DNA from: Silurus meridionalis
Taxonomy: Eukaryota > Chordata > Actinopteri > Siluriformes > Siluridae
Assembly: GCF_014805685.1 (NCBI RefSeq)
Contig: NC_060902.1
Location: forward strand, 4,703,286-4,767,285
DNA: 64,000 nucleotides
Reading direction: 5' to 3'
The notes beneath the pieces were generated by a model. It saw only the letters and a list, made by a program, of their open reading frames with translations, had not been told where the DNA came from and made no database searches. This document shows, piece by piece, positions 36,434 through 45,640 of this stretch (its first letter is position 1; each line of letters begins with the position of its first letter). Made by a program: the position numbers and the translations under genes.

Positions 36434-37294
36434 TAGAAGGGTTTTGTTTTTATTATTATTATAATTTTTTAATAATAATTATTATTATTAGCAAATCTAA
36501 TTAATACAAAAAAAAAAACCAGAATAGCATGTTGGTACAGCTATTTTTCTTACCCAACCAATAAAGCAAAAAAAAAAAAAAGAAAGAAAGAACAACCCAA
36601 ATTATTCCCACTCAATTTAGTACAGATGGAAGTAGAGGAGGAATGTAAAAATAATAATAATAAAAAAAAAACTCTAAAAGGAGTTAAAGACGGAGAAAAC
36701 CTTTGGTCTCTATGGGATTTCAATCCACAATACGACGTCATTTATGTCCAGAAAATTATTTCAATAATGATGGCACATTCAACTCAAAACAATCAAGATG
36801 GTGGACAGTGCTGTAACTGTGCTTGTTGTGCCTGATTCAGTTAGATAGAGTTAAAACCTATGACTATAAACTACATTCATTCACACAGACAAAAAGTAAA
36901 AAATGCATTAAAAAAAGTCTTCAAGTCAAGTATGTAAGCTGTTTCAGATGTTTCCATATGTGGATGATGTGAAGGTTCTGGAAAACATGAAAATGAAAAT
37001 TAATTTGGAAAAAAATTAAAATGTTGAAAATGTAAATAAAGTGTATTTAAAACAAAAATGTAGTTTTCAGATCTTTATTTCAGATTTAGATTTTAAGATT
37101 TATTTCAGATTAATCTGGATGCAGTACAAGAAAAAAAAAAGACAGAGATAGACTGGTACATTTTTCCACTTTTCCTCTTTAGTGTTTTATTATTTGAGTA
37201 AATATGTTTCCTAAACAACCAGCAAATAGACAAAGCATTTTTGTTGTACCAAGGTAAATCCAATGGCTTCCAAAGATGCCTATATCAGGACCAA

Positions 37295-37361
<67 letters not shown>

Positions 37362-37412
37362 TATTTATTTTTTTTATTATTATTTTTTTTTTATTTATTT
37401 ATTATTATTTTT
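37295..37412. repeat. (ATT)n microsatellite with T-rich extension
   Basis: About 22 pure ATT units followed by mixed TTTA/TTTTTA sequence. The poly-Tyr and poly-Leu frames are its translations. Confidence 0.95.
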
Positions 37413-37689
37413 TAATAGAATAGTTGGTCATAAAAATGCTCAATGTTGTTACTTCAGCTTCTATGTAGCATTGGTCAATGGACAAACGTGGTTTAAATCA
37501 CAAAGACATAGTTCTGTGAAAATTCTTGCAGGTATTGGTTTATTCAGAGGGATTAAAACTCTACATATTAAAGACTTGTTTTGGTGCTTTGAAAATAACA
37601 GGTTCTTCTAAAACGTCTTTAATGGCAGAGTTGTTTTTTTTTAAGCAATAATGTTGTTTTACCTCAAAATATCTAATTATGTAAGAATA

Positions 37690-37990
37690 TATGTTGGCAG
37701 TTCAAACATAACACCTTTATCCCATGTGCATTTGGGTAAAGAAATAAGTAAGTGATTTCTGGTATAAATTTCCACAAGCAGACAGAACAACACGGTTGGC
37801 TGTGTTGGGCTTGATTGGTGAGCATGAACTTTTTTTCGCCATTTCAAGCGAGAAATAAATCTGCACCACAAAGTTGACAACAACAGGCCTGAGGCTTGAA
37901 AAACTGCACAGTGTGATTGAAGCTAGTGCTATGGTATTAATTGAGGGCATATCAAGAGAATATATCAATTAACTGTCAGGAACATAGCAG
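37690..37990. promoter_or_regulatory. candidate conserved non-coding element
   Basis: Repeat-free block containing GGTTGGCTGTGTTGGGC (resembles NFI-type half sites TTGGC), GCTTGATTGGTGAGC, and GGTATTAATTGAGG homeodomain-like words. Composition stands out from the AT-rich flanks. Conservation untested. Confidence 0.27.
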
Positions 37991-38610
37991 ACAGAGCCTC
38001 AGGAAATTATTCATTACTTTAAACTATGCGTGTTTTTTTTTGTTGGTGTTGCTATGGTAAACATATTTTTTTTGCAGATCCACACAGGTAACAAGTACAA
38101 AGACCTGTCTGTTTGCTGGATGCACACTGCTGATTGTGTTGTTTGTGATGGAAAAGGCAAGTGTGAAACATGGTCAGGTTTGAGCCTCAAGAAACATAGA
38201 TTTCATGACTTGCCACAGATTTCATGCATTTGTTATTAACCACGCATTCAGACAGAAGTTAGCAATGAGTAGCAAATCCACTGTGATGTGCAGGTACAAG
38301 TGCTTCTTCTGCCTACAAACCGAGAAACGTATTAATGCCATGGAAATAAATTGGGAGTTAACTCTAAATGTGATATTTGGTCTGCAATAGCAGTCGCATG
38401 GGAAATCGCAGGGTTGTAAAACTATCCAAGAGTGTTGATCCTGATTTGTTTAATAGATAGAAAATAAAACACATTCTACTTAATGTTGATATCACTTTCA
38501 AACTTGTTTACAACTATGCTTTGTCCGATAGCCATAAATGTAATAATATCACTGTGAGATGAACATATAAGTTTTTACACACTAACTTATACACACTATG
38601 ATATTATAAT

Positions 38611-38614
<4 letters not shown>

Positions 38615-38679
<65 letters not shown>
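38615..38679. repeat. (AT)n microsatellite
   Basis: About 65 bp of alternating AT. Confidence 0.97.
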
Positions 38680-38684
<5 letters not shown>

Positions 38685-39129
38685 ATTATTGAATAGTCCA
38701 TGTGATAGGCTTATTGAATTAATTCCTGTTTACACTTAGCAGCAATAAAAATTAGTTTCCTTCCCAAACATGGAAAAATTTACAGAATGTACCCTACTAA
38801 AAAACAGAAGAAAAATGAGATCCTCTGATAAGCTTTCCCAAAGCACTTAAACTAGCGACTACTTTAATAAATGTTTATTTTATCTGTTCATTATTAGTCT
38901 TATATTATGTATATTGCCTGCCAATACTGCCATCCCTGTAAAAATTAGTTGTAATTATAGAAATAAGAAAATAAAGTGCATTTGTGTTATAATTAAAATT
39001 CCAAACATTATAACCAGCACTATTAATAGAGTTACTGTTAAAGAAAATTAATGAACAATTTCTGACTATTCGAATTAAAGTGTTTAGTAGCACTATAGTG
39101 TAAAACAGTATAATGCTTATTTTGGAGTA

Positions 39130-39730
39130 TAAATAACACTCTGGAAAGTGCACTTTCATAAAGTTAGCCCAAAACTGCATACCTATTGCCTCTAGCCAAG
39201 CTCTGATTGACAGGTTTTGATCATCCTTTCCTGGAAAATCCACCCCACTTCCAATGACCTTCCCAATTTTCAGCCTGTAATGCTAAAACGCAGGCTCTAA
39301 ACTGGAATGAATTCATAAAATGTGCACACATGCAAAAAGGTCAGCGGATGGAGATAGGCGATCACGTGGGAGATCATATTTACATCTTCTAATTCTTAGG
39401 GAAATGACAGAAACAGGACAGACTGATGAGCGATGCATAGTGAGCGAGAGACAGAAAGACTGATGGCTCGACAGTCAATCAGAGGGCAATGGGAGGGTGA
39501 GCACTGCACCATGGGACTCATTAAAGCTTTACATGGCAGAGAAAGAATAAGATAGAGGCGCTGACAGAGGCTGACCACAAAAAGACAGTTGTGTGAAAAA
39601 GTAGTATTGTGAAGTAAAGCTCACACAGCGAGGTGTGTGATGGAGCCCGACGATCCACACGGACTTCATTTGAGAGTTCAAGGTCATCTTTGAATAGCAG
39701 CCACTTCAAAAATAAACACGATTGCGCCAT
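39130..39730. promoter_or_regulatory. candidate conserved non-coding element
   Basis: A 600-bp high-complexity interval with CTGATTGACAGG (PBX/MEIS-like), GACAGTCAATCAGAGG, CACGTGGG (E-box), CATTAAAGCTTTACATGG and AAGGTCATC (nuclear-receptor half-site-like) words. It contains no transposon or microsatellite. It is one of the two strongest enhancer-like stretches by eye. Confidence 0.32.
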
Positions 39731-40320
39731 GATACAAGAAGCGAAAGCCTGTACTGATTTATTGAAGAAGTCCCTTCACTTCTTCTTTCATGAGAAGCTG
39801 TAGTTTCATCACAAAAAGGCCTGGATGACACAATGGTTGGCAATTTTTATCAGATTTATTTGATAGAAACTCTTTCAAATTTTTATAGTCATGATCAAGT
39901 TACATTTTTGCCTGAAAGCAGTACAGAAAAAGTAAGATTGCTTAGTTTACCTTCAATTTACCATATTTAGATATGAAAAGTGGTCTAGGAAAAGAGTATG
40001 TCATTATGAAATCACCTTGCTATTGGTTTACACCTTCAGCAGGTAGATGGGGATATTAATAAGGCAACGATTTGGCAATAATGTAGAAATTGCAAAATGT
40101 ATAGAATTTTATTAGTTGTTCCGTTTTTTTCGGTTTAATTAGTAATTAGGCTATTTTCCACAGTGGTGCACCATCTTATATATAAGTAAACAAAATATGA
40201 TTACTAAATGTATGAGGAAGATGCTACTTGTGCATTGACAAATTTTTTTTTATATTGATGCATTGTCTTTGTTTCAGTTCACACTTCAGAGTGTTTTATC
40301 AGCCATGCCTCAGTACTTTT

Positions 40321-40413
40321 GAAGAGAAGAGAAGAGAAGAGAAGAGAAGAGAAGAGAAGAGAAGAGAAGAGAAGAGAAGAGAAGAGAAGAGAAGAGAAGA
40401 GAAGAGAAGAGAA
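40321..40413. repeat. (GAAGA)n pentanucleotide repeat, SINE tail
   Basis: About 18 GAAGA units. It is the 3' tail of the minus-strand SINE that follows, where it reads (CTTCT)n. Confidence 0.95.
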
Positions 40414-40660
40414 GCGAAGCTTTATACTTGTCACATTTACATAGCAACCCAGTGAAATTCTTTCTTTGCATATCCCAGCAATGTTAGGAAGCTGGTGTCA
40501 GAATGCAGGGTCAGCCATGTTACAGTGCCCCTGGAGCACAGAGGGATTAAGAGTCTTGTTAAAGGGCCCCAAAAGTGGCAGCTCGATGATACTGGGGGTT
40601 GAACCCCTGACCTTCTGATCAGTAACCCTGAGCCTTTACCACTGAGCCACCACCTCCTCT
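40414..40660 (-). mobile_element. tRNA-headed SINE, nearly full length
   Basis: On the minus strand the element begins with a tRNA-like head: A-box GTGGCTCAGTGGT and B-box GGTCAGGGGTTCAACCCC. The body follows (GGGCCCTTTAACAAGAC, CTGTGCTCCAGGGGCAC, GCTGGGATATGCAAAG, ATTTCACTGGGTTGC), ending in TGACAAGTATAAAGCTTCG and then the CTTCT tail. The polymerase III promoter boxes are still recognisable, so this is the best preserved SINE in the window. It sits directly beside the L2-like LINE. Confidence 0.8.
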
Positions 40661-40734
40661 TGTTAATAACCCCACTAGTAAAATCTCCACATGTTATAAG
40701 ACTGAATGCACAGCCAGCACCTGTGATCTAATGA

Positions 40735-41350
40735 TAGGATTGTTGAATATTAGATCTCTCGTGTCAAAAGTGCTGACTATAAACTAAATTATTACCGATC
40801 AGGATTTTAATGTAATGTGTTTGACAGAAACATGGATTAAACCAAACGAATATGTAGCATTAAATGAAGCAAATCCTCCTGGGTATAGTTACATACATCT
40901 ACCCCGTCTAAATGGCAGAGGAGGCGGAGTCGCAGGTATTTATACTAATAATCTTTGCATCACACAAAAAACACGTGTAACACAGTCGAAGTTCTTTACA
41001 CCAACATAAAATATTTAGTGTCCAAAAGCAAGTCTAGTCAGTCAATTATTATTTATAGCCCCCCAGGGTCCTTTCTTGTAGAATTTACAGATTTCATCAC
41101 AGATCTAGCTACTTCTTTAGACAAAGAATTAAATGTTGGTGACTTTAATATGTATTTGGAAAATCAGAAAGATTTCTTAAGAACAGCAGTTGTGTTCATT
41201 CTAGATTCAGTAGGAATTAATCAGAATGTTATAGGACCCACTCATAGTGGTGAAACACTCTTGATTCAATATTAACATTTGGATTTGATATAAAAATAGT
41301 CATAATTCCACAGTCTAAAGCTATTTCAGATCATTACCTCATCTATTTTA
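40735..41350 (+). pseudogene. L2-like endonuclease domain, broken
   Basis: The active domain nicks the target strand. Visible motifs are N-I-R-S-L-V-S-K near 40745, C-L-T-E-T-W near 40817 (catalytic Glu), G-Y-S-Y-I-H-L-P-R-L, G-R-G-G-G-V-A, then after a frameshift I-I-Y-S-P-P-G at about 41050 and N-V-G-D-F-N-M-Y near 41130-41155 (the D-x-N motif, with the expected I/L-V-G-D-F-N wording). Frames of 64 and 106 codons overlap at 40955-41009, which places the break there. The terminal S-D-H-Y-L-like box is near 41325. Decayed. Confidence 0.75.
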
Positions 41351-42059
41351 AAATCTGCCTCAGTCATTGCATTAGTACCTCGCCTCGCTGTAGTTATCGA
41401 CATAAATTAGATCTCCGTCTGACCCCGCAGAGCCCAAATAGGCCACCGAATGCCTAGAATCAACATCCCTTTACACTCTAGATGATGTAGCTCCCCGTAA
41501 AAACAAAATGATCAGGGGAAAAAAAAACACTGTGGTATAATGATCATATGCGCACCTTAAAACAGACCACTTGAAATTAGAACAAAAATGGCGTCAAACC
41601 AAATTGACAGTATTTCAATTATCATAGAAGAAAAGTCTCCTGAGTTATACAAATGTAAAAGTGTTGCAATATCAGCATATTTCTTTACCCTCATAGAACA
41701 AAGCAAGCATAATCCTAGATTTTTATTCAGTACGGCAGCAAAATTAACAGGAAATAAAAGCACTGCACTAACATGCACAAAATCCATAGATAGCAATGAT
41801 TTCATAAACACTTTCAATAATAAAGTTGAAAACATCAGGCAAAAGTTCCAGACGATTAATATAAATCCAAACTATTTTATAAATAACCCTGTAGATAGCA
41901 CTATAATTATGACAATCAATTTACATAGTTTTATTTCTTTTCAAGGGAATGACAATTATATTTATTTCTTCATCAAAATTATTAACTTGTATTCTCGACC
42001 CCTTGCCTACAATTTTCTTCAAACAGATAATTCCTTAAACTGGCAGTTATCAAACCCTA

Positions 42060-43830
42060 AATTAAGAAACCTGACCTTGACCCATGTCAGCTGTCCAACT
42101 ATAGACAAACATCAAACATCCCCTTTTTCTCCAAGATTTTAGAAAAAGTTGTAGCATAGCATTTATGCTTACATTCACTAAGGAATAATAATTTTGAAAT
42201 ATATCAGTCAGGATTTCGGCTTCATCATAGCATAGGGGCAGCACCAATTAAATTCATTCAAATTTATTTGTATTGCACTCTCAACAATGAACATTGTCTC
42301 AAAGCAGCTTTACACAGATAATGTGGTGATAAAAAATGAATAAGATTATCTTTATGTGTAAGTTCGTCCCTGATGAGCATGACGGTGGCGACTGTGGTGA
42401 AGGAAAAAACTCCCTGGGATGGCATAAGGAAGAAACCTTGAGAGGAACCAGACTCAAGAGGGCACCCATCCTCATCTGGGTGGCACCAAATGTCCATTTA
42501 TTACAAATAAATGATATTGAGGTGTGCAGTGATGGTGATCAGATGCAAACTGTAGTCCTGAGTCAGTGTAGCAGACTGCTGACATTAACTACAGTCCAAA
42601 TCCAAATCCTTAAAGCTACTGTACTCTGTAATTTTATAGATCTACAGGGCGTTGATGAGAAACCAATTGAACAGAGCTCCAATTGAAGAGAACACAATCC
42701 AGATGCAGGCCAGGACAAAGTGGGCAGATCCGAGGAAAGGAGAGGGGCAGGAACTGCGGTCGCTGGAACCTCAGGAGCATGTCTAATTAGAGAGAGAGAG
42801 AGAGGGTTATAGTGCTAAATTACCTGCTATTGCCTCTGATCAGGGTTTTGTCTCCTTACTTGTTTTGCTCGACCTTAGTGCAGCTTTTGACACCATTGAC
42901 CATACTATCTTCTTTGCTAGACAAGACAATGTTGTTAGAATAAAGAGAACAGCTCTCTCCTTGCTTAGGTCTTATCTGATTAATCGCTATCAGTTTGTTG
43001 ATGTAATTGGTGAGTTATCTAATTTTGGTGTTCTGCAAGGGTTTGTCTTAGGCCCACTGCTTTTCTCTATGTATATGCTGCCTCTGGGTGAAATTATACA
43101 TAATCATGGTATTAGCTTTCATTGCTACTCTAGACATTGGATGCTTGATAACTTTCTTCTGCTCAACCTCGGGTATGACGGAAGTACTTTCACTAGGACC
43201 ACATGCAGTTAGAATAAAAACTTTCAGATTACGTTACATCACTGGATAGTCTTTATGTCTCTGTGTACAGAACCTTGGTGTGATTAGTTACTCTAGTCTT
43301 TCCTTTGAGGCACATGTGAATAACATTACCGGGATCGCTCTCTTTCAAGCTTTTCCACTACTTAATGCTTTTGTTACATCTAGATTGGATGCAACAATGC
43401 TTTACTGTCTGGGTGTTTAAATAAGTGCATAAAAAAAGCTTGTTAGTTCAGAATGCAGCAGCAAGACTCCTTACTAAATCTAGAAAATATGACCACATCA
43501 CCCCATTTTTAATCAGTCTACACTGGCTCCCAATTAAATTTCGCCATTGATTATAAAATACTACTGACGTAAAAAGCACTTAATGGCCTTGCACAGCTGT
43601 ATCTATGTGAACCTTTGTACCATTATGATCCCCCACGCCTACTTAGATAATAAGGTGCAGGCTATTTGTTGGTACTTCATAAAATAAGGACTACAGCAGG
43701 CGGCAGATCTTTTTCTTAAAAAGCCCCACAGTTATGGAACAGACTTCCAATCAGTGTTCAGGATTTAGATACAGTTTAACTGTGTTCAAGTTGAGTCTGA
43801 AAACATATTTATTTTGTCAAGCCTTTGATC
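42060..43830 (+). pseudogene. L2-like reverse transcriptase, split by insertion, inactive
   Basis: The start reads P-D-L-D-P-C-Q-L-S-N-Y-R-like residues near 42070-42110 and K-I-L-E-K-V-V-A near 42137-42160, then S-G-F-R-L-H-H-S near 42210-42233. After the nested insert the domain resumes with L-D-L-S-A-A-F-D-T-I-D-H (motif A, 42868-42903), then V-L-Q-G-F-V-L-G-P-L-L-F-S-M-Y (motif B with Phe for the usual Ser, about 43030-43075). The Y-A-D-D box is missing: the sequence reads H-C-Y-S-R-H at about 43120. The C-terminal tail is recognisable in pieces (Q-N-A-A-A-R-L-L-T-K-S near 43455, H-W-L-P-I near 43523, A-L-N-G-L-A near 43580, W-N-R-L-P-I near 43735). Catalytically dead. Confidence 0.8.
42245..42806 (-). 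mobile_element. nested, inverted 3' fragment of the same L2 family
   Basis: Read on the minus strand, this piece goes from a CT repeat (42790-42805 as AG) through ACATGCTCCTGAGG, CTCGGATCTGCCCAC, TTGAGTCTGGTTCCTC, to ACATTATCTGTGTAAAGCTG, GAGACAATGTTCATTG and CAATACAAATAAATTTGAA. That is the 3' untranslated region of the surrounding LINE (compare 44108-44357) plus an internal segment which the host copy has lost. It is 5'-truncated, as expected of a LINE insert. The reading frame of the host resumes on both sides, so the insert came later. No clean target-site duplication is visible; AATTAAATT and CTAAATTA at the edges are only similar. Confidence 0.82.
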
Positions 43831-44104
43831 TGTTGGTTTTTCTTAGGTAAAGGAGCAGATCTAGAGTATTCATGGATATAGAGTGTTTGGTGTATTGGGA
43901 TATTTGTATGCTGTCGTCCCCTCACTCTCATACGTTCACTCAGGTTTGTTGATGGTGGTGTGGTGGGCCGTCTCTTATCACAGGGATCCCTCATGTCAGT
44001 GTTACCTTTTGGTTCTCCCTTTTAGTTATGCTGCCATTGCAAGTCTTGCCAGAGTCCCCAACTGCACAGTGCCCTTAATTTACAACAATTAGGATACTTA
44101 ATAA

Positions 44105-44107
<3 letters not shown>

Positions 44108-44154
<47 letters not shown>
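44108..44154. repeat. (CT)n microsatellite in the LINE 3' region
   Basis: About 23 CT units. The nested copy of the same family has a shorter tract at the equivalent place. Confidence 0.95.
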
Positions 44155-44157
<3 letters not shown>

Positions 44158-44439
44158 TGAGTTAAACATGCTCCTGAGGTACCAGTGACCACTGTTCCTG
44201 CCCCTTTTCTCTCCTCGGATCTGCTCGCTTCAACTGAACCTGCCTCTGGATGGTGTTCTCTTCCATTGGAGGCCACTCTGTTACACATTATCTGTGTAAA
44301 GCTGTTTTGAGACAATGTTTATTTGTAAAAGTGCTATACAAATAAATATAAATTGAATTCATCAGTTCAAATGAACAAATCTCCAGAAATAAGACTAAAG
44401 CTAGTAATCAGCTAATCCTTGGGGATCTGAAACATTAAC

Positions 44440-44775
44440 TAACTATATAGACTGTGCTTTGAATTTAAGGAGTTTGTTTCAGGATTGTGCCAAGAGACTA
44501 GGTTTCCAACAAGCCACATGACTTTCTGCACCTGATTCACATTTACTGCTAATAAGCACTGCTCATCCTTCCCTGCACCCCCTGTCTTTTATTTGTCATC
44601 TTTCATGGTTGGCATTGGGATTTTCTTTTCAGTTCAGGTTATGGTCTTTGTTTCTTTGTACCTTTATTTTTTGTTTGGTTTCAATTCAGTTTATTTTGTT
44701 TTTATTTTTTAATTAAAAGTAATTTATTATCTGCACTTGCATCCACTTTTAGCCTCATTCCGAGGCAGTTCATCA
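44440..44775 (+). mobile_element. possible degenerate solo LTR
   Basis: The order CACCTGATTCACATTTACTG, CATGGTTGGCATTGGGATTT, a T-rich stretch, AATTAAAAGTAATTTATTATC and CTGCACTTGCATCC resembles the U3-R-U5 order of fish LTRs, with ATTAAA as a poly(A)-type signal followed by the GCACTTGCATCC word. I see no TG...CA ends or target-site duplication, so the call is tentative. Confidence 0.4.
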
Positions 44776-45327
44776 GTCTAAAAACGAACTGCTGATTTGA
44801 GAATAGATCCCCTAATGATTTGAACCTTTACAAAACAATTTATTCCAGTTTACACCATTATATACTGTAGATTAGTACCTAAGAGCTGATGTTATTCTCA
44901 TAAAGTCTGTCTATTGTTCATTTCACAACTCATTCATGTTTCTTTTAAAGGGTACTGTGAATGGCTAAAGATATAAAATTGAATTGAAAGGGGCACCAAC
45001 TATATGATATCTATGCTCCACTGTTGTACAGAACAACATGCGGCCTACATTCAGTAATTATAGACCACTCAAGTGCTATACACTGGGTCTATGCAATAAA
45101 ATGGCCATGTGTGCAGCCATAAAGTAGATGTAGCAATGAACAGTTTAATGTGACCAAGTGCACAATATTTCTGTGGTTTAGCTTCACATTAAGGTCTTTC
45201 ACCCCATGCACATACATTACTGTGGATTTTTTTTGCACTTGTTAAAAGAATCGATCCTCACACCCAGCAGGTGAAATCCCACCAGCTATACTCTCAAATA
45301 TTCCTTTACAAATACCATCACCATCTT
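44776..45327. other. AT-rich unique DNA
   Basis: No gene or repeat recognised. Confidence 0.45.
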
Positions 45328-45640
45328 TTTTATTAGGAACACTTATTCTGTAATGCAGCTATACAGACAGCCATGTGACAGCAATGCATGAAATCATGCA
45401 GGTACAGGTCAAGAGTGTCAGTTAATGTTTACATTAAACATAAGAATGCGGAAAAAGACCGATATTTGTGACTTTATGGCACTCGAACAAGCCAATTTGA
45501 GTATTTCAGAAACTGCTGACCCCCTGGGATTTTTCACACACAACAGTGTCTAGGGTTTACATAAAGTAGAACGGTGCGGTTAACAACAAAAATCGAACAA
45601 GTGACAGTTCTCTGAGATAAAAATGCATTAGATATGAAAG
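45328..45640 (+). mobile_element. Tc1-like transposon, 5' part only
   Basis: The left end TTATTAGGAACACTTATTCTG is the terminal-repeat type of a fish Tc1-like family. It is followed by GCAATGCATGAAATCATGCA, GGTACAGGTCAAGAGTGTCA and the first part of a transposase: G-L/N-S-I-S-E-T-A-D near 45500-45525 and a helix-turn-helix ending S-H-T-T-V-S-R-V-Y in degraded form near 45535-45565. Similarity fades after about 45640. Old, truncated and without a second terminal repeat. Confidence 0.65.

Larger units (their letters stand above)
34512..37217 (+). repeat. 2.6-kb direct duplication, copy B
   Basis: This copy matches copy A from TCTGTTGAACATTT to TCCTAAACA and is about 130 bp longer, mostly because of the expanded (AAT)n locus. 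It lacks the 16-bp and ACACATGCG stretches noted in copy A. At its right edge the sequence continues into unique DNA (ACCAGCAAATAGAC), so no RTE sequence lies on that side. A few substitutions cluster in the last 600 bp, for example CTCGGAAAGG against CTCTAAAAGG. Confidence 0.95.
37218..40320. other. unique DNA with two microsatellites and two enhancer-like patches
   Basis: No gene is recognised. An (ATT)n tract lies at 37295-37360, with T-rich continuation to about 37412, and an (AT)n tract at 38615-38679. 37690-37990 and 39130-39730 are listed separately. A TTTTTTTTGCAG acceptor-like word at about 38067-38078 precedes a short open stretch, but an exon cannot be supported. Confidence 0.45.
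40668..44357 (+). mobile_element. L2-clade LINE, near full length, dead, with nested insert
   Basis: In order the element shows an endonuclease region (about 40735-41350), a linker (41350-42060), the start of the reverse transcriptase (42060-42244), an inverted nested copy of its own 3' end (42245-42806), the rest of the reverse transcriptase and C-terminal tail (42807-43830), and a 3' untranslated region with a CT repeat (43831-44357) ending in ATACAAATAAATATAAATTG. The wording of the RT motifs and the 3' end match fish L2/CR1-group LINEs. Many stops and frameshifts and a destroyed YADD box show that it is a fossil. Confidence 0.82.

Noticed and set aside
30192..37217. Duplication explained by recombination between flanking LINE copies
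   Set aside because: No RTE sequence lies on the outer side of either duplicate, which that mechanism would leave.
30192..37217. Duplicates as two haplotypes wrongly joined by the assembler
   Set aside because: Considered, but the RTE fragment joins both copies exactly at their edges, and copy-specific indels and substitutions exist. It cannot be excluded without reads and is listed as a check.
38067..38180. TTTTTTTTGCAG followed by an open stretch, possible exon
   Set aside because: One acceptor-like word and a 40-codon open frame are expected by chance. There is no matching donor with flanking codon bias and no recognisable domain.
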